Both the position numbers and the translations under genes were made by a program. Below, in pieces: positions 1 through 6,049 of a stretch of DNA of 9,980 nucleotides. Under the pieces are notes generated by a model. That model was not told the DNA's origin, searched no databases, and saw only the letters and a program-made list of their open reading frames with translations. The stretch spans positions 1 through 9,980 of the forward strand of contig JAXDLH010000313.1 in NCBI GenBank assembly GCA_034666705.1, read 5' to 3'. Positions within the stretch are counted from its first letter, which is position 1. Every line of letters begins with the position of its first letter. The stretch is from JAXDLH01 sp034666705 (GTDB lineage: Bacteria; Chloroflexota; UBA6077; SHYK01).

Positions 1-15
1 CCCCCCCCCCCCCCC
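1..15. repeat. Poly-C homopolymer (15 C) at window edge
   Basis: The first 15 bases are all C. On the minus strand this is a G run about 25 nt downstream of the cupredoxin stop codon. Nothing else in the window resembles it. A homopolymer exactly at the edge suggests a contig end where assembly stopped or low-quality bases were kept. A genuine G/C tract cannot be excluded. Confidence 0.8.
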
Positions 16-28
16 GCTTCTCCGAAGC
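16..28 (-). terminator. Small stem-loop after the cupredoxin gene
   Basis: GCTTC (16-20) and GAAGC (24-28) form a 5-bp stem with a 3-nt loop, beginning 13 nt after the cupredoxin stop codon. No U tract follows in the minus-strand transcript; a G run comes instead. It is at best a weak or partial terminator, and the window ends before more can be seen. Confidence 0.2.
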
Positions 29-40
29 TCTGAAGTCAGG

Positions 41-1171
41 TCAGCGTGGCAACACGGTCACCGTGCCGACCATGCCATCTTCAGCATGGATGAGGCAGAT
101 GTACTGCCAGGTGCCAGGCGCATCGAACGTCAGGGCGAAAGCGCTGCCCGCGGGCGGCACGTCGTCGCTGAAGATACCCGAGTTATAGAGGAGCGATGGA
201 TCGCTGTACGTCGTGGTTGGCAACGTCGGGAACACCCCGTTGCCCCCGACCGCCCGCGGCACGGGGACGCCGGCCGGCGGTGGGCCGCCCGGCGGAGGCC
301 CAAGCTGGGAGGGCGAGACGATAGAACCGTCCGGGAGTTGGACGGCGATGAAGTCCGGCGGGTCCTGGCCAGGCGGGATGAACGTGACCGTGTGCGGGGC
401 AACAGGATCGTCGTTGTACCAGATCACCATGTCGCCCTGACTGACCGTCACGTTATCCGGGAGAAAGGCGAGGAACTCGACGTGGCCGCCCTGCGAGCGG
501 TCTCGTGTGCCGGCTCGCACGAAATGGAGCGTGGTGCTGTTCGGGCCAGCCTCCTGCACCGGAATGCTGCGCACCGCTTGTAGTTGCGCAATCCCGGGCT
601 GGTGCTGAGCGATGTGGCTCGTCCGGTAGTTGTCGACGTCTGCCTGCGAGGTGATCACCGGCGCGCCCGCGGGGACAACCGTCACCAGGCCCGTCATCTC
701 CGGGTGGAACAGGCACACATATGGATAGTTGCCGGCGGCGGCGAAGGTGACCGAGAAGTCCTGGCCGCGCCCGATCGGCGACGAGTTGACGTAGGTTGTC
801 CCGTCCCACGGAGCATTCGACTGCGGGGGATCGAAGACCAACCCGTTCACGATCGGCCGACCCTGCGACGTTGCATCGGGCGGCAGGAACGGCTCCGGGC
901 GTGGTCGGTCGCCCAGGAACGTGATGGTGTGTTGCTCGTCGGAGCCAATCGTCCACTGCACCGTTCCGCCGACGGGGATGATGACACTGCTTCCCGCGCC
1001 CGGAACGAGGTACTGGTTGATGCTGACCGTCTGCTCACCAGCGCCCGCCTGGATCCGCAGCGTCGGGCCAGCCTGACTGGACGGTGCTGCCGACACGACG
1101 CCGGCGAGCAAGGAAACCGCGAGGACAATCGCAAGGACAAGGGTCGATCGAGCGAGGATACGTTTCCGCAA
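41..1171 (-). CDS. Secreted protein with two cupredoxin (type 1 copper) domains
   Basis: The 376-residue product has a Sec signal peptide: MRKR, then a hydrophobic stretch at about 10-27, and an Ala-X-Ala type cleavage site near residue 28. There is no lipobox cysteine. Two cupredoxin domains follow, at about 38-166 and 212-375. Domain 1 shows all four copper ligands: H81 (in EQHTITF), C153, H156 and M159. Domain 2 shows H260 (in PHTVTF), C359, H362 and M367. The ligand-loop spacing is C-x2-H-x2-M, amicyanin-like, in domain 1 and C-x2-H-x4-M, plastocyanin-like, in domain 2. Domain 2 carries a Pro/Gly-rich insertion at about 289-305. The likely role is extracytoplasmic copper binding or electron transfer, but the partner is unknown. 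The start is TTG at 1171, chosen because AAGGAGG lies 5 nt upstream and the signal peptide begins directly. It lies 106 nt downstream of murJ on the same strand. Confidence 0.85.
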   Translation of the reverse strand: MRKRILARSTLVLAIVLAVSLLAGVVSAAPSSQAGPTLRIQAGAGEQTVSINQYLVPGAGSSVIIPVGGTVQWTIGSDEQHTITFLGDRPRPEPFLPPDATSQGRPIVNGLVFDPPQSNAPWDGTTYVNSSPIGRGQDFSVTFAAAGNYPYVCLFHPEMTGLVTVVPAGAPVITSQADVDNYRTSHIAQHQPGIAQLQAVRSIPVQEAGPNSTTLHFVRAGTRDRSQGGHVEFLAFLPDNVTVSQGDMVIWYNDDPVAPHTVTFIPPGQDPPDFIAVQLPDGSIVSPSQLGPPPGGPPPAGVPVPRAVGGNGVFPTLPTTTYSDPSLLYNSGIFSDDVPPAGSAFALTFDAPGTWQYICLIHAEDGMVGTVTVLPR

Positions 1172-1176
1172 TTATC

Positions 1177-1183
1177 CCTCCTT
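1177..1183 (-). promoter_or_regulatory. Shine-Dalgarno for the cupredoxin TTG start
   Basis: AAGGAGG on the minus strand is 5 nt before TTG at 1171. This near-perfect site decides in favour of the uncommon TTG start, and the encoded N-terminus is a normal signal peptide. Confidence 0.75.
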
Positions 1184-1227
1184 CTGGTTGGTGTGCGGGG
1201 TGATCGCGAGCCCCCGAGGGCCTCGGC

Positions 1228-1233
1228 AGTATA
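1228..1233 (-). promoter_or_regulatory. Possible -10 element for the cupredoxin gene
   Basis: TATACT on the minus strand lies 56 nt upstream of the TTG start in an otherwise GC-rich gap. At 16-18 bp spacing I see no good -35 (the hexamer at 17 bp is CGGATG), so this rests on the -10 alone. Confidence 0.35.
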
Positions 1234-1255
1234 ACGGACCTCTCTCCGCACATCC

Positions 1256-1289
1256 GGGGCGGCGCGCCCCACGGACGTTACTGGTCCGT
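1256..1289 (-). terminator. Competing stem-loops at the 3' end of murJ
   Basis: Two structures are possible around the murJ stop codon (1278-1280). GTCCGT (1284-1289) can pair with ACGGAC (1271-1276) across a 7-nt loop. Just downstream, GGGGCG (1256-1261) can pair with CGCCCC (1265-1270) across a 3-nt loop. A further ACGGACC at 1234-1240 can pair with GGTCCGT at 1283-1289. No U tract follows, so intrinsic termination is doubtful. They may mark the end of the murT-gatD-murJ message or slow RNA decay. Confidence 0.3.
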
Positions 1290-2906
1290 AACAAGCGGCG
1301 CCGGTCCCGCTTGCCGGCCGCGCCGCCGGAGAAGCTGGAGCAGGCGCTGCAGGTCGTCAATACCGATCGCGAGCGATATGGCGAGGAAGGTCGCGGTCCC
1401 GACGGCGACGATACCGAGGAGCAACGCGGTCTGCTGCAGGATCCCGGTCGGCTGGACCTGGGTCAGCACGGCTTCCTCGACTGCCAACCCTACGATCCCC
1501 ATGCACAGCGCCGCGAAGACGATGCGCCAGGTGAAGCCGAAGAAGACGCGGACGTGGAACCAGCCCATCCGGCGTTGGAGAAGCACGGTCAGCACCGACG
1601 CCTCGGTGAGGGCGGCGAGCGAGTTCGCGAGCGCGAGGCCACCAAACGAGAGCGGTGCGCGCATCAGCAACAGGCACAAGGCGATGTTCAGGCCCACCGC
1701 GCCGGCCGCCACGACGACCGGGGTGCGCGTGTCGCGCTCGGCGTAGAAGACCCGGTCAACGATCTCGATGACCGCGTGGCCTGGCAGCCCGATCGCGTAG
1801 AAGAGAAGCGCGAAGGCGGTCATTGCCGTAGCCTGCTCGTCAAAGGCGCCGCGCTCGAGCAGGAGACTGACGAGCGGGTGGCGCAGCACGATGAGGCCGA
1901 CGGCGGCTGGGATCGTCGTATAGAGGATGAGGCGGATCCCAAAGAGGAACGTCTGCTGCTCCTCCTCCGTCCGATGCGCCGCATGTTGTTCCGCAAACGT
2001 GGGGAAGATCGCCGTGGCCAAACCCATCGCAAACACGCCGAGCGGCACCATCAAGATGAGCCAGGCGTAGTTGAGATAGGCAATGCTGCCGGGCAGGAGA
2101 AAGGAGGCGAGCGCCACATTAACCAGGAGGTTGAGCTGGCTGACCCCTAACCCAAGAACCCGGGGAATCATGAGCTGTGCGACCTCGCGCGTTCCTGCGA
2201 GATCGAGCCCAAGTGTCGGACGATACCGGAAGCCGATCATAGCCAGCCCCGGTATCTGGATCGCGAAGTGCAGGAGTGCGCCGACGACGGCGCTGAACGC
2301 GAGGCCCTCGATGCCATAGCCGCGCAGGAAAACAGCGCCGATGATGAGCGCGAGGTTGTACATGAGCGGAGCCGCCGCGGAGAGGGCGAAGCGGCGGGTT
2401 CCGTTGAGGGCGCTGGTGGCGAGCGTGCTGACCGTGAAGATCACCGGTGAGATGAGCATCATGCGCGTAAGCGTCGTAACACGTGCCTGGTCCGTGGCAT
2501 CCCAACCAGGCACGAGGACCGCCGCCACCAGTGGTGCGAGTACGGCGAGGATGACGGCGACGATGCCAATCACCAGGATCGCGAGGTTCATGAGCGCGCT
2601 GGTCAGCCGCCACGCGCGCGCGTCCTGTCCCTCGGCAAGATACGCAGTGAACACCGGGATGAATGCCGCGCTCACCGCACCGCCGGCGAGCACCTGGAAC
2701 ACCGTGTCCGGAATACTGATCGCGGCGAGGAATGACTCGTACTCGCGTGTCGCGCCATACTGGTGACTGATCACGATGTTGCGCACCAGCCCGAGTCCTT
2801 TGCTCGCGACGATGCCGCTCATCACGACGAGGGCGGCGCCCATGACCGAGCGCAGGCGACCAGTGGTCGATACGGCTGCTGAAGCGGTCTGAGCCTCACT
2901 CACCAC
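1278..2906 (-). CDS. murJ: MurJ/MviN-family flippase (probable lipid II transporter, divergent)
   Basis: A 542-residue polytopic membrane protein of the MOP superfamily, consistent with the 14-helix MurJ fold. The N-terminal signature is present: SKGLGLVRN, then YGA, FLAAISIP, GGAVSAAFIPVF (about residues 35-85). Later motifs include QLNLLVNVALASFLLPGSIA and TRTPVV near residue 395. MurJ moves lipid II from the inner to the outer leaflet for peptidoglycan synthesis. By my alignment to E. coli MurJ from memory, R24 and the fold are kept. R18 is K36, D39 is E57, R52 is F70 or Q71, R270 is L283, and E273 is M286. The last three are non-conservative. The start is GTG at 2906, where GGTGAGG lies 5 nt upstream over the gatD stop; GTG at 2903 is nearly as good. 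Longer starts reach inside gatD. The gene sits 7 nt after gatD, which supports a lipid II role despite the substitutions. The C-terminus (about 515-542) is Arg- and Gln-rich and cytoplasmic. Confidence 0.85.
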   Translation of the reverse strand: MVSEAQTASAAVSTTGRLRSVMGAALVVMSGIVASKGLGLVRNIVISHQYGATREYESFLAAISIPDTVFQVLAGGAVSAAFIPVFTAYLAEGQDARAWRLTSALMNLAILVIGIVAVILAVLAPLVAAVLVPGWDATDQARVTTLTRMMLISPVIFTVSTLATSALNGTRRFALSAAAPLMYNLALIIGAVFLRGYGIEGLAFSAVVGALLHFAIQIPGLAMIGFRYRPTLGLDLAGTREVAQLMIPRVLGLGVSQLNLLVNVALASFLLPGSIAYLNYAWLILMVPLGVFAMGLATAIFPTFAEQHAAHRTEEEQQTFLFGIRLILYTTIPAAVGLIVLRHPLVSLLLERGAFDEQATAMTAFALLFYAIGLPGHAVIEIVDRVFYAERDTRTPVVVAAGAVGLNIALCLLLMRAPLSFGGLALANSLAALTEASVLTVLLQRRMGWFHVRVFFGFTWRIVFAALCMGIVGLAVEEAVLTQVQPTGILQQTALLLGIVAVGTATFLAISLAIGIDDLQRLLQLLRRRGRQAGPAPLVTDQ

Positions 2907-2911
2907 GTGGG

Positions 2912-2918
2912 CCTCACC
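2912..2918 (-). promoter_or_regulatory. murJ Shine-Dalgarno overlapping the gatD stop
   Basis: GGTGAGG on the minus strand contains the gatD TGA stop and lies 5 nt before GTG at 2906 (8 nt before GTG at 2903). It sets the murJ start well downstream of the longest frame and suggests translational coupling of gatD and murJ. Confidence 0.6.
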
Positions 2919-3675
2919 GGATGCTCGTGCGGACGTTGCCCCGGCGCAAGATGCGCTCGACCATTGCATCATGCGCTGCTGTCTCACGTCCGTCGTCAAG
3001 GGGCGGGAGCGGCACATCCTCGCCGGCACGACGATGCAGCGCGGTGGCGATGAGCCAATCGGTCAACCATGGGTTTTTCGGCAGAATCGGGCCGTGCAGG
3101 TAGGTGCCAATCGCCGTGCCGCTGCGGCAGCCTTCCAGGCGATCCTCGCCGTTGTTTCCGCGGCCGACTTGCACCCGCGCTAGCGGCTCGACGCCGGAGC
3201 CCAGGTACGTGCGGCCGCTGTGGTTCTCGAATCCAATGAGCGTGTACCGCCCGCCATCCAGCTCCGACTCGGCGACGACGTTCCCGACGTTTCGGTCCGG
3301 GCCAGCCACGGTGTATGCATCGAATAGCGCGGTGCCCGGAATCTCCGTGCCCTCGGCGGTTCGGAAGTAGCGACCGAGCAGTTGATAGCCGCCACAGACC
3401 GAGAGCAGGGCGGCACCCTCGTGCACGGCCTCTTCGATCGCCTCACCGTTGCCCAGCGCCAGGTCTTCGCTCACGGTGCTCTGCTCCCGATCCTGACCAC
3501 CGCCGAAGAAGAACAGATCGCTCGTCGCCGGATCGATCCGGTCGCCGGCCGTCACATCCACGACCTGAAGCTCGATACCGCGCCACGCACAACGGCGCTG
3601 CAGGGCAATGATGTTGCCTCGGTCGCCGTACAGGTTCATGAGGTCGCCATAGAGGTGGACGAGGCGCAAGCGCAT
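2914..3675 (-). CDS. gatD: Lipid II isoglutaminyl synthase, glutaminase subunit GatD
   Basis: A 253-residue CobB/CobQ-type class I glutamine amidotransferase. With MurT it amidates the alpha-carboxyl of D-Glu in the lipid II stem peptide: GatD hydrolyses glutamine and passes ammonia to MurT. Visible motifs are HLYGDLMNLYGDRGN at the N-terminus (about 7-21), FFFGGGQDREQ (about 55-65), the nucleophile C94 in SVCGGYQLLG, and the catalytic H194 in TYLHGPILPKNP. R128 (in GPDRNVGN) matches the arginine I recall as needed for glutamine binding in S. aureus GatD. The glutamate of a usual triad is absent after the histidine; in this family MurT is thought to supply the acidic partner. ATG at 3675 is chosen because it shares its A with the murT stop (TGATG), which indicates coupled translation. 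A TTG one codon upstream is less likely. Length is normal for the family. Confidence 0.92.
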   Translation of the reverse strand: MRLRLVHLYGDLMNLYGDRGNIIALQRRCAWRGIELQVVDVTAGDRIDPATSDLFFFGGGQDREQSTVSEDLALGNGEAIEEAVHEGAALLSVCGGYQLLGRYFRTAEGTEIPGTALFDAYTVAGPDRNVGNVVAESELDGGRYTLIGFENHSGRTYLGSGVEPLARVQVGRGNNGEDRLEGCRSGTAIGTYLHGPILPKNPWLTDWLIATALHRRAGEDVPLPPLDDGRETAAHDAMVERILRRGNVRTSIR

Positions 3676-5060
3676 CAATCCTCCCAGAATGGCGCGACGC
3701 AGCCCCGCCGCTGCAGCTCGCCGCGCATCTGCAACATCGCCGTGTACGTGGGGAACGCCGCGACGTGCCCGCCTGCTCGCGCCGTCGTGAGAGCCGCCTC
3801 GACGGCGGCACCGAGCGGCGGCTCGACGACGACGCGCTCCTCCGCCACGCCCGCGTACTTCAGCCGCAGCGCCATATCGTGGGCGCGGAGTCCGGTGCAG
3901 AGTATGCGCGGTTCGCTCTCAGCCAGCACCTCGAAGTCCACGTCCCAGAGCCAGCTCACGTCGGTACCATCGGCGAACAGGTCGTTGATCGCGATGACGA
4001 TGAGGTCCGGCGGCTCACCCATGGCGAGCGCTTGCAGCACCTGGTTAAATCCGACCGGGTTCTTGACGAGTGCCAATGTCAGCTCGCCGGAACCGACCGC
4101 CACGCGCTCCTGGCGACCGAAGACCGCGGAAAAGCTCTCGATCGCGGCGATTGCTGCACTCTCCGCGATGCCGAGTGTGGTGGTGATGGCAAAGGCGGCG
4201 AGTGCATTGTAGGCGTTGTAAAGCCCCGGGAGTGGCACGCGAATTCGCCGGCTCGTGCCGCCTTGCTCGACGGTGAGCTCGGTCGTTCCCCCGGCGCGAA
4301 AGGCCAGTTGGGTTACCGCAACGTCCGGTGCCGGGCGCTGCCAGCCACACGCCGCACACGCATAGTGGCCAATGTGCCCATAGTACGACCATGTGTATCG
4401 CAGGCGAGCTCCGCAGGCGGGACAGAGGCGCTTGTCGGCTTCATGAGGCAACGTCGGGCTCCCGACCGCCTCGTCGTTGACGCCGTAGGTTACCACGCGC
4501 CCCGGAGCGGCCTCCCGCAGGTGGGCGACAATCGGATCGTCGGCGTTGAGCACGAGGACTGCCGAAGGATCCAACCGTTCGATCGCGATGCGCCACGTAG
4601 CGGCGATCAGGTCCACTTCACCGTAGCGGTCGAGCTGGTCCCGGAAAACGTTGGTCAGGGCGAGCAAACGTGGATTCGCGGCGTCCACAACCGCTGGCAC
4701 GTGCGCCTCGTCAACTTCGAGGATCGCGACGTCGCCGAGTGGGCGTCCCACGAGACTGGTGTGTGCGACTGCCGCCGCGACGATACCGGAGGTGAGGTTC
4801 GAACCGGAGCGGTTGGCGATTGGGCGCAAACCGGCACTCGTCGCAGCCTGCGATACCATGCGCGCCGTGGTGGTCTTCCCGTTCGTGCCGGAGATGATCG
4901 CGGCGCCCAGGCGGATTTGGGCGACGATATGTCGTAATGCCCCGGGGTCCAGCCGGCTCACGACGTGCCCGGGCAGCACGGTGCCCCCGCTCCCGAGACG
5001 GCGACTCAGCGCGCCGGTGAGATGGCCGGCGGCGAGTGCGAGATAGAGACGCACACTCAT
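3675..5060 (-). CDS. murT: Lipid II isoglutaminyl synthase, Mur ligase-like subunit MurT
   Basis: A 461-residue Mur ligase-like protein that activates the D-Glu carboxyl of lipid II with ATP and amidates it with ammonia from GatD. The central ATPase domain has the P-loop GTNGKTTT (58-65), NLTSGI (88-93), EVDEAH (115-120), TNVFRDQLDRYGE (136-148) and LNADDP (171-176). A Cys4 zinc ribbon is inserted: C213, C216, C235 and C238, as in the S. aureus and S. pneumoniae MurT structures. FGRQERV (314-320) and LYNAYNALAA precede the C-terminal DUF1727 domain, whose DGTDVSWLWDVDFE segment (364-377) is the region that provides the acidic residue to the GatD active site. ATG at 5060 is chosen because it gives the canonical N-terminus; the frame upstream is Arg/Ser-rich shadow sequence running into greA. 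The Shine-Dalgarno is weak. The gene is 91 nt downstream of greA, and its stop overlaps the gatD start. Confidence 0.93.
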   Translation of the reverse strand: MSVRLYLALAAGHLTGALSRRLGSGGTVLPGHVVSRLDPGALRHIVAQIRLGAAIISGTNGKTTTARMVSQAATSAGLRPIANRSGSNLTSGIVAAAVAHTSLVGRPLGDVAILEVDEAHVPAVVDAANPRLLALTNVFRDQLDRYGEVDLIAATWRIAIERLDPSAVLVLNADDPIVAHLREAAPGRVVTYGVNDEAVGSPTLPHEADKRLCPACGARLRYTWSYYGHIGHYACAACGWQRPAPDVAVTQLAFRAGGTTELTVEQGGTSRRIRVPLPGLYNAYNALAAFAITTTLGIAESAAIAAIESFSAVFGRQERVAVGSGELTLALVKNPVGFNQVLQALAMGEPPDLIVIAINDLFADGTDVSWLWDVDFEVLAESEPRILCTGLRAHDMALRLKYAGVAEERVVVEPPLGAAVEAALTTARAGGHVAAFPTYTAMLQMRGELQRRGCVAPFWED

Positions 5061-5125
5061 ATGTGGGCCTGCGCCGCAGCGCTCCTGGCGCCGCGTTCGC
5101 GGGTGTAGACGAGCCCTTTCAAGGA

Positions 5126-5150
5126 CGCGCGAGGCACCCGATGCCGCGCG
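5126..5150 (-). other. GC-rich stem-loop between greA and murT
   Basis: Directly after the greA stop (5152-5154), CGCGCG plus GCA (minus strand, 5150-5142) can pair with TGC plus CGCGCG (5136-5126) with a 2-nt bulge and a 5-nt loop. No U tract follows. It could be a processing or pausing site that lowers read-through from greA into murT, or a poor terminator. There is no convincing promoter for murT in the remaining gap. Confidence 0.35.
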
Positions 5151-5151
5151 C

Positions 5152-5973
5152 TTAGGCGCGACGCTCGATGTGCTCGATGCGGTAGGTATGCGAGCCCGCG
5201 GGCGTCTGGACTTCGACGACCTCGCCAGCGCGCCGGTCGAAGAGAGCCTTGCCCACCGGTGACTGTACGGAGATCTTGCCCTCGCGCGGACTGACTTCGC
5301 CGGGCCCGACGATCGTGTACACGACCTCCTCATTGTCGAGCAGGCTGTGCAACGTTACGACCATGCCAAGGTCGACCGTGTCGGTCGAGTCCGACGTGTA
5401 GATGCTCGCCGCCGAGAGCGTCCGGCGGATGTCGTTGATGCGCGTCTGGATCTCTGACAGCTTCTGTTTTGCCGCGTCGTACGGTGCATTCTCGCGGAAG
5501 TCCTTGTCAGCGGCAGCGCGCCGCAGGTCTTCCGTAGCCGCCGGCCGAATCGCTTTCTCGAGATGATCGAGCTCGGCCGTGAGGTTGGCAAAGCCCTCTT
5601 CAGTTACGAGGACGTGCTCCGGCTCCTGCTGAATCGCATCCCCACGACCGCGCTTTGCCGGTGGCCGGCGCAGCCGGATGTACGCGCCGAGATTCACCGT
5701 GGTGAGCCGCTGGGTTTTCAAGCTCGTCAGAAAGCTCTTGATCGGCAGCAGCCGCGAATTGATATCCGCCGCTGATTCAGGGAGCTGCTCCTGGAATCGT
5801 GACACGTCTGCCGGAGTGATCTGGTTCAATGGCGTGTCATTGCCGAGCCACCGCGCGAAACGCCCGAGCTCCCGCGCCGTCGCTTCGCGCTCCTCTAACG
5901 GGACAGAGGAGAGGTAACTTCCAATGGCATTACCGAGTCGCTGCTCGGTCAACTGTTGGCTGTCCAATCGCAC
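5152..5973 (-). CDS. GreA-type transcript cleavage factor with an N-terminal recombinase core-binding-like domain
   Basis: The 273-residue product is much longer than ordinary GreA (about 158). Residues 119-273 align throughout with GreA. They show the N-terminal helical hairpin with its tip D158-F-R-E161-N-A-P-Y, the two acidic residues matching E. coli D41 and E44 that hold the cleavage Mg2+. An FKBP-like C-terminal domain follows, with GKISVQSPVGKALF (232-245). GreA enters the RNA polymerase secondary channel and rescues backtracked complexes. Residues 10-108 are extra and look like the SAM-like core-binding domain of XerC/D-type tyrosine recombinases. The matching features are a helix beginning SYL, ELGRFARWLG, a PADVSRFQEQL helix, and then RLLPIKSFLTSLKTQRLTTVN before a basic RRPPAKRGRG linker. 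No recombinase catalytic domain is present. The start is GTG at 5973 with GGAGG 9 nt upstream and a TATAAT promoter about 50 nt upstream. It diverges from rsmG and precedes murT. Confidence 0.85.
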   Translation of the reverse strand: MRLDSQQLTEQRLGNAIGSYLSSVPLEEREATARELGRFARWLGNDTPLNQITPADVSRFQEQLPESAADINSRLLPIKSFLTSLKTQRLTTVNLGAYIRLRRPPAKRGRGDAIQQEPEHVLVTEEGFANLTAELDHLEKAIRPAATEDLRRAAADKDFRENAPYDAAKQKLSEIQTRINDIRRTLSAASIYTSDSTDTVDLGMVVTLHSLLDNEEVVYTIVGPGEVSPREGKISVQSPVGKALFDRRAGEVVEVQTPAGSHTYRIEHIERRA

Positions 5974-5982
5974 AGGGCCCGC

Positions 5983-5987
5983 CCTCC
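5983..5987 (-). promoter_or_regulatory. Shine-Dalgarno of the greA-like gene
   Basis: GGAGG on the minus strand lies 9 nt before GTG at 5973. It supports the GTG start and therefore the presence of the full N-terminal extension in the protein. Confidence 0.55.
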
Positions 5988-6020
5988 GCCAGTAACGAGG
6001 AAGATTCCAACTAATTAAGC

Positions 6021-6049
6021 ATTATAGACTTGCTCATATGGCTAAACAA
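6021..6049 (-). promoter_or_regulatory. Promoter for the greA-like gene
   Basis: The minus strand has a perfect -10 TATAAT (6026-6021), with TTGTTT (6049-6044) as a partial -35 match at 17-bp spacing. The predicted start near 6014 gives a leader of about 40 nt before the GTG. The -35 lies over the first codons of rsmG. Confidence 0.6.
6023..6028 (+). promoter_or_regulatory. Possible -10 for leaderless rsmG
   Basis: TATAGA on the plus strand ends 9 nt before the rsmG ATG, so transcription would start at or next to the start codon. No Shine-Dalgarno precedes rsmG, which fits a leaderless message. The -35 region is weak (GAAGAT at 17-bp spacing). The element shares its TATA core with the minus-strand -10. 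Confidence 0.35.

Noticed and set aside
1188..2150. 320-codon plus-strand open frame opposite murJ
   Set aside because: It lies antisense to a clear MurJ, is rich in Arg, Asp, Glu and Gln as expected of a high-GC shadow frame, has no family motif and no Shine-Dalgarno.
3382..4212. 276-codon plus-strand open frame across the murT-gatD junction
   Set aside because: It is a shadow of two well-supported genes; the Ser/Ala/Thr-rich translation shows no motif.
3765..4937. 390-codon plus-strand open frame opposite murT
   Set aside because: It lies antisense to murT, whose motifs are all intact. The translation is low-complexity Arg/Gly/Val-rich with no recognisable domain.
5061..5151. Promoter for murT using TTGAAA on the minus strand in the greA-murT gap
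   Set aside because: TTGAAA (5118-5113) resembles a -35, but no -10-like hexamer lies 16-18 bp downstream.
5061..5333. N-terminal extension of MurT by 91 residues
   Set aside because: It would run into the greA-like gene and is Arg/Ser-rich shadow sequence. The family N-terminus begins at ATG 5060.
5639..5946. Remnant of an integrase or mobile element, suggested by the recombinase-like domain
   Set aside because: There is no catalytic domain, no attachment-site repeats and no change in base composition; the domain is in frame with an intact GreA, so a fusion fits better than an insertion.
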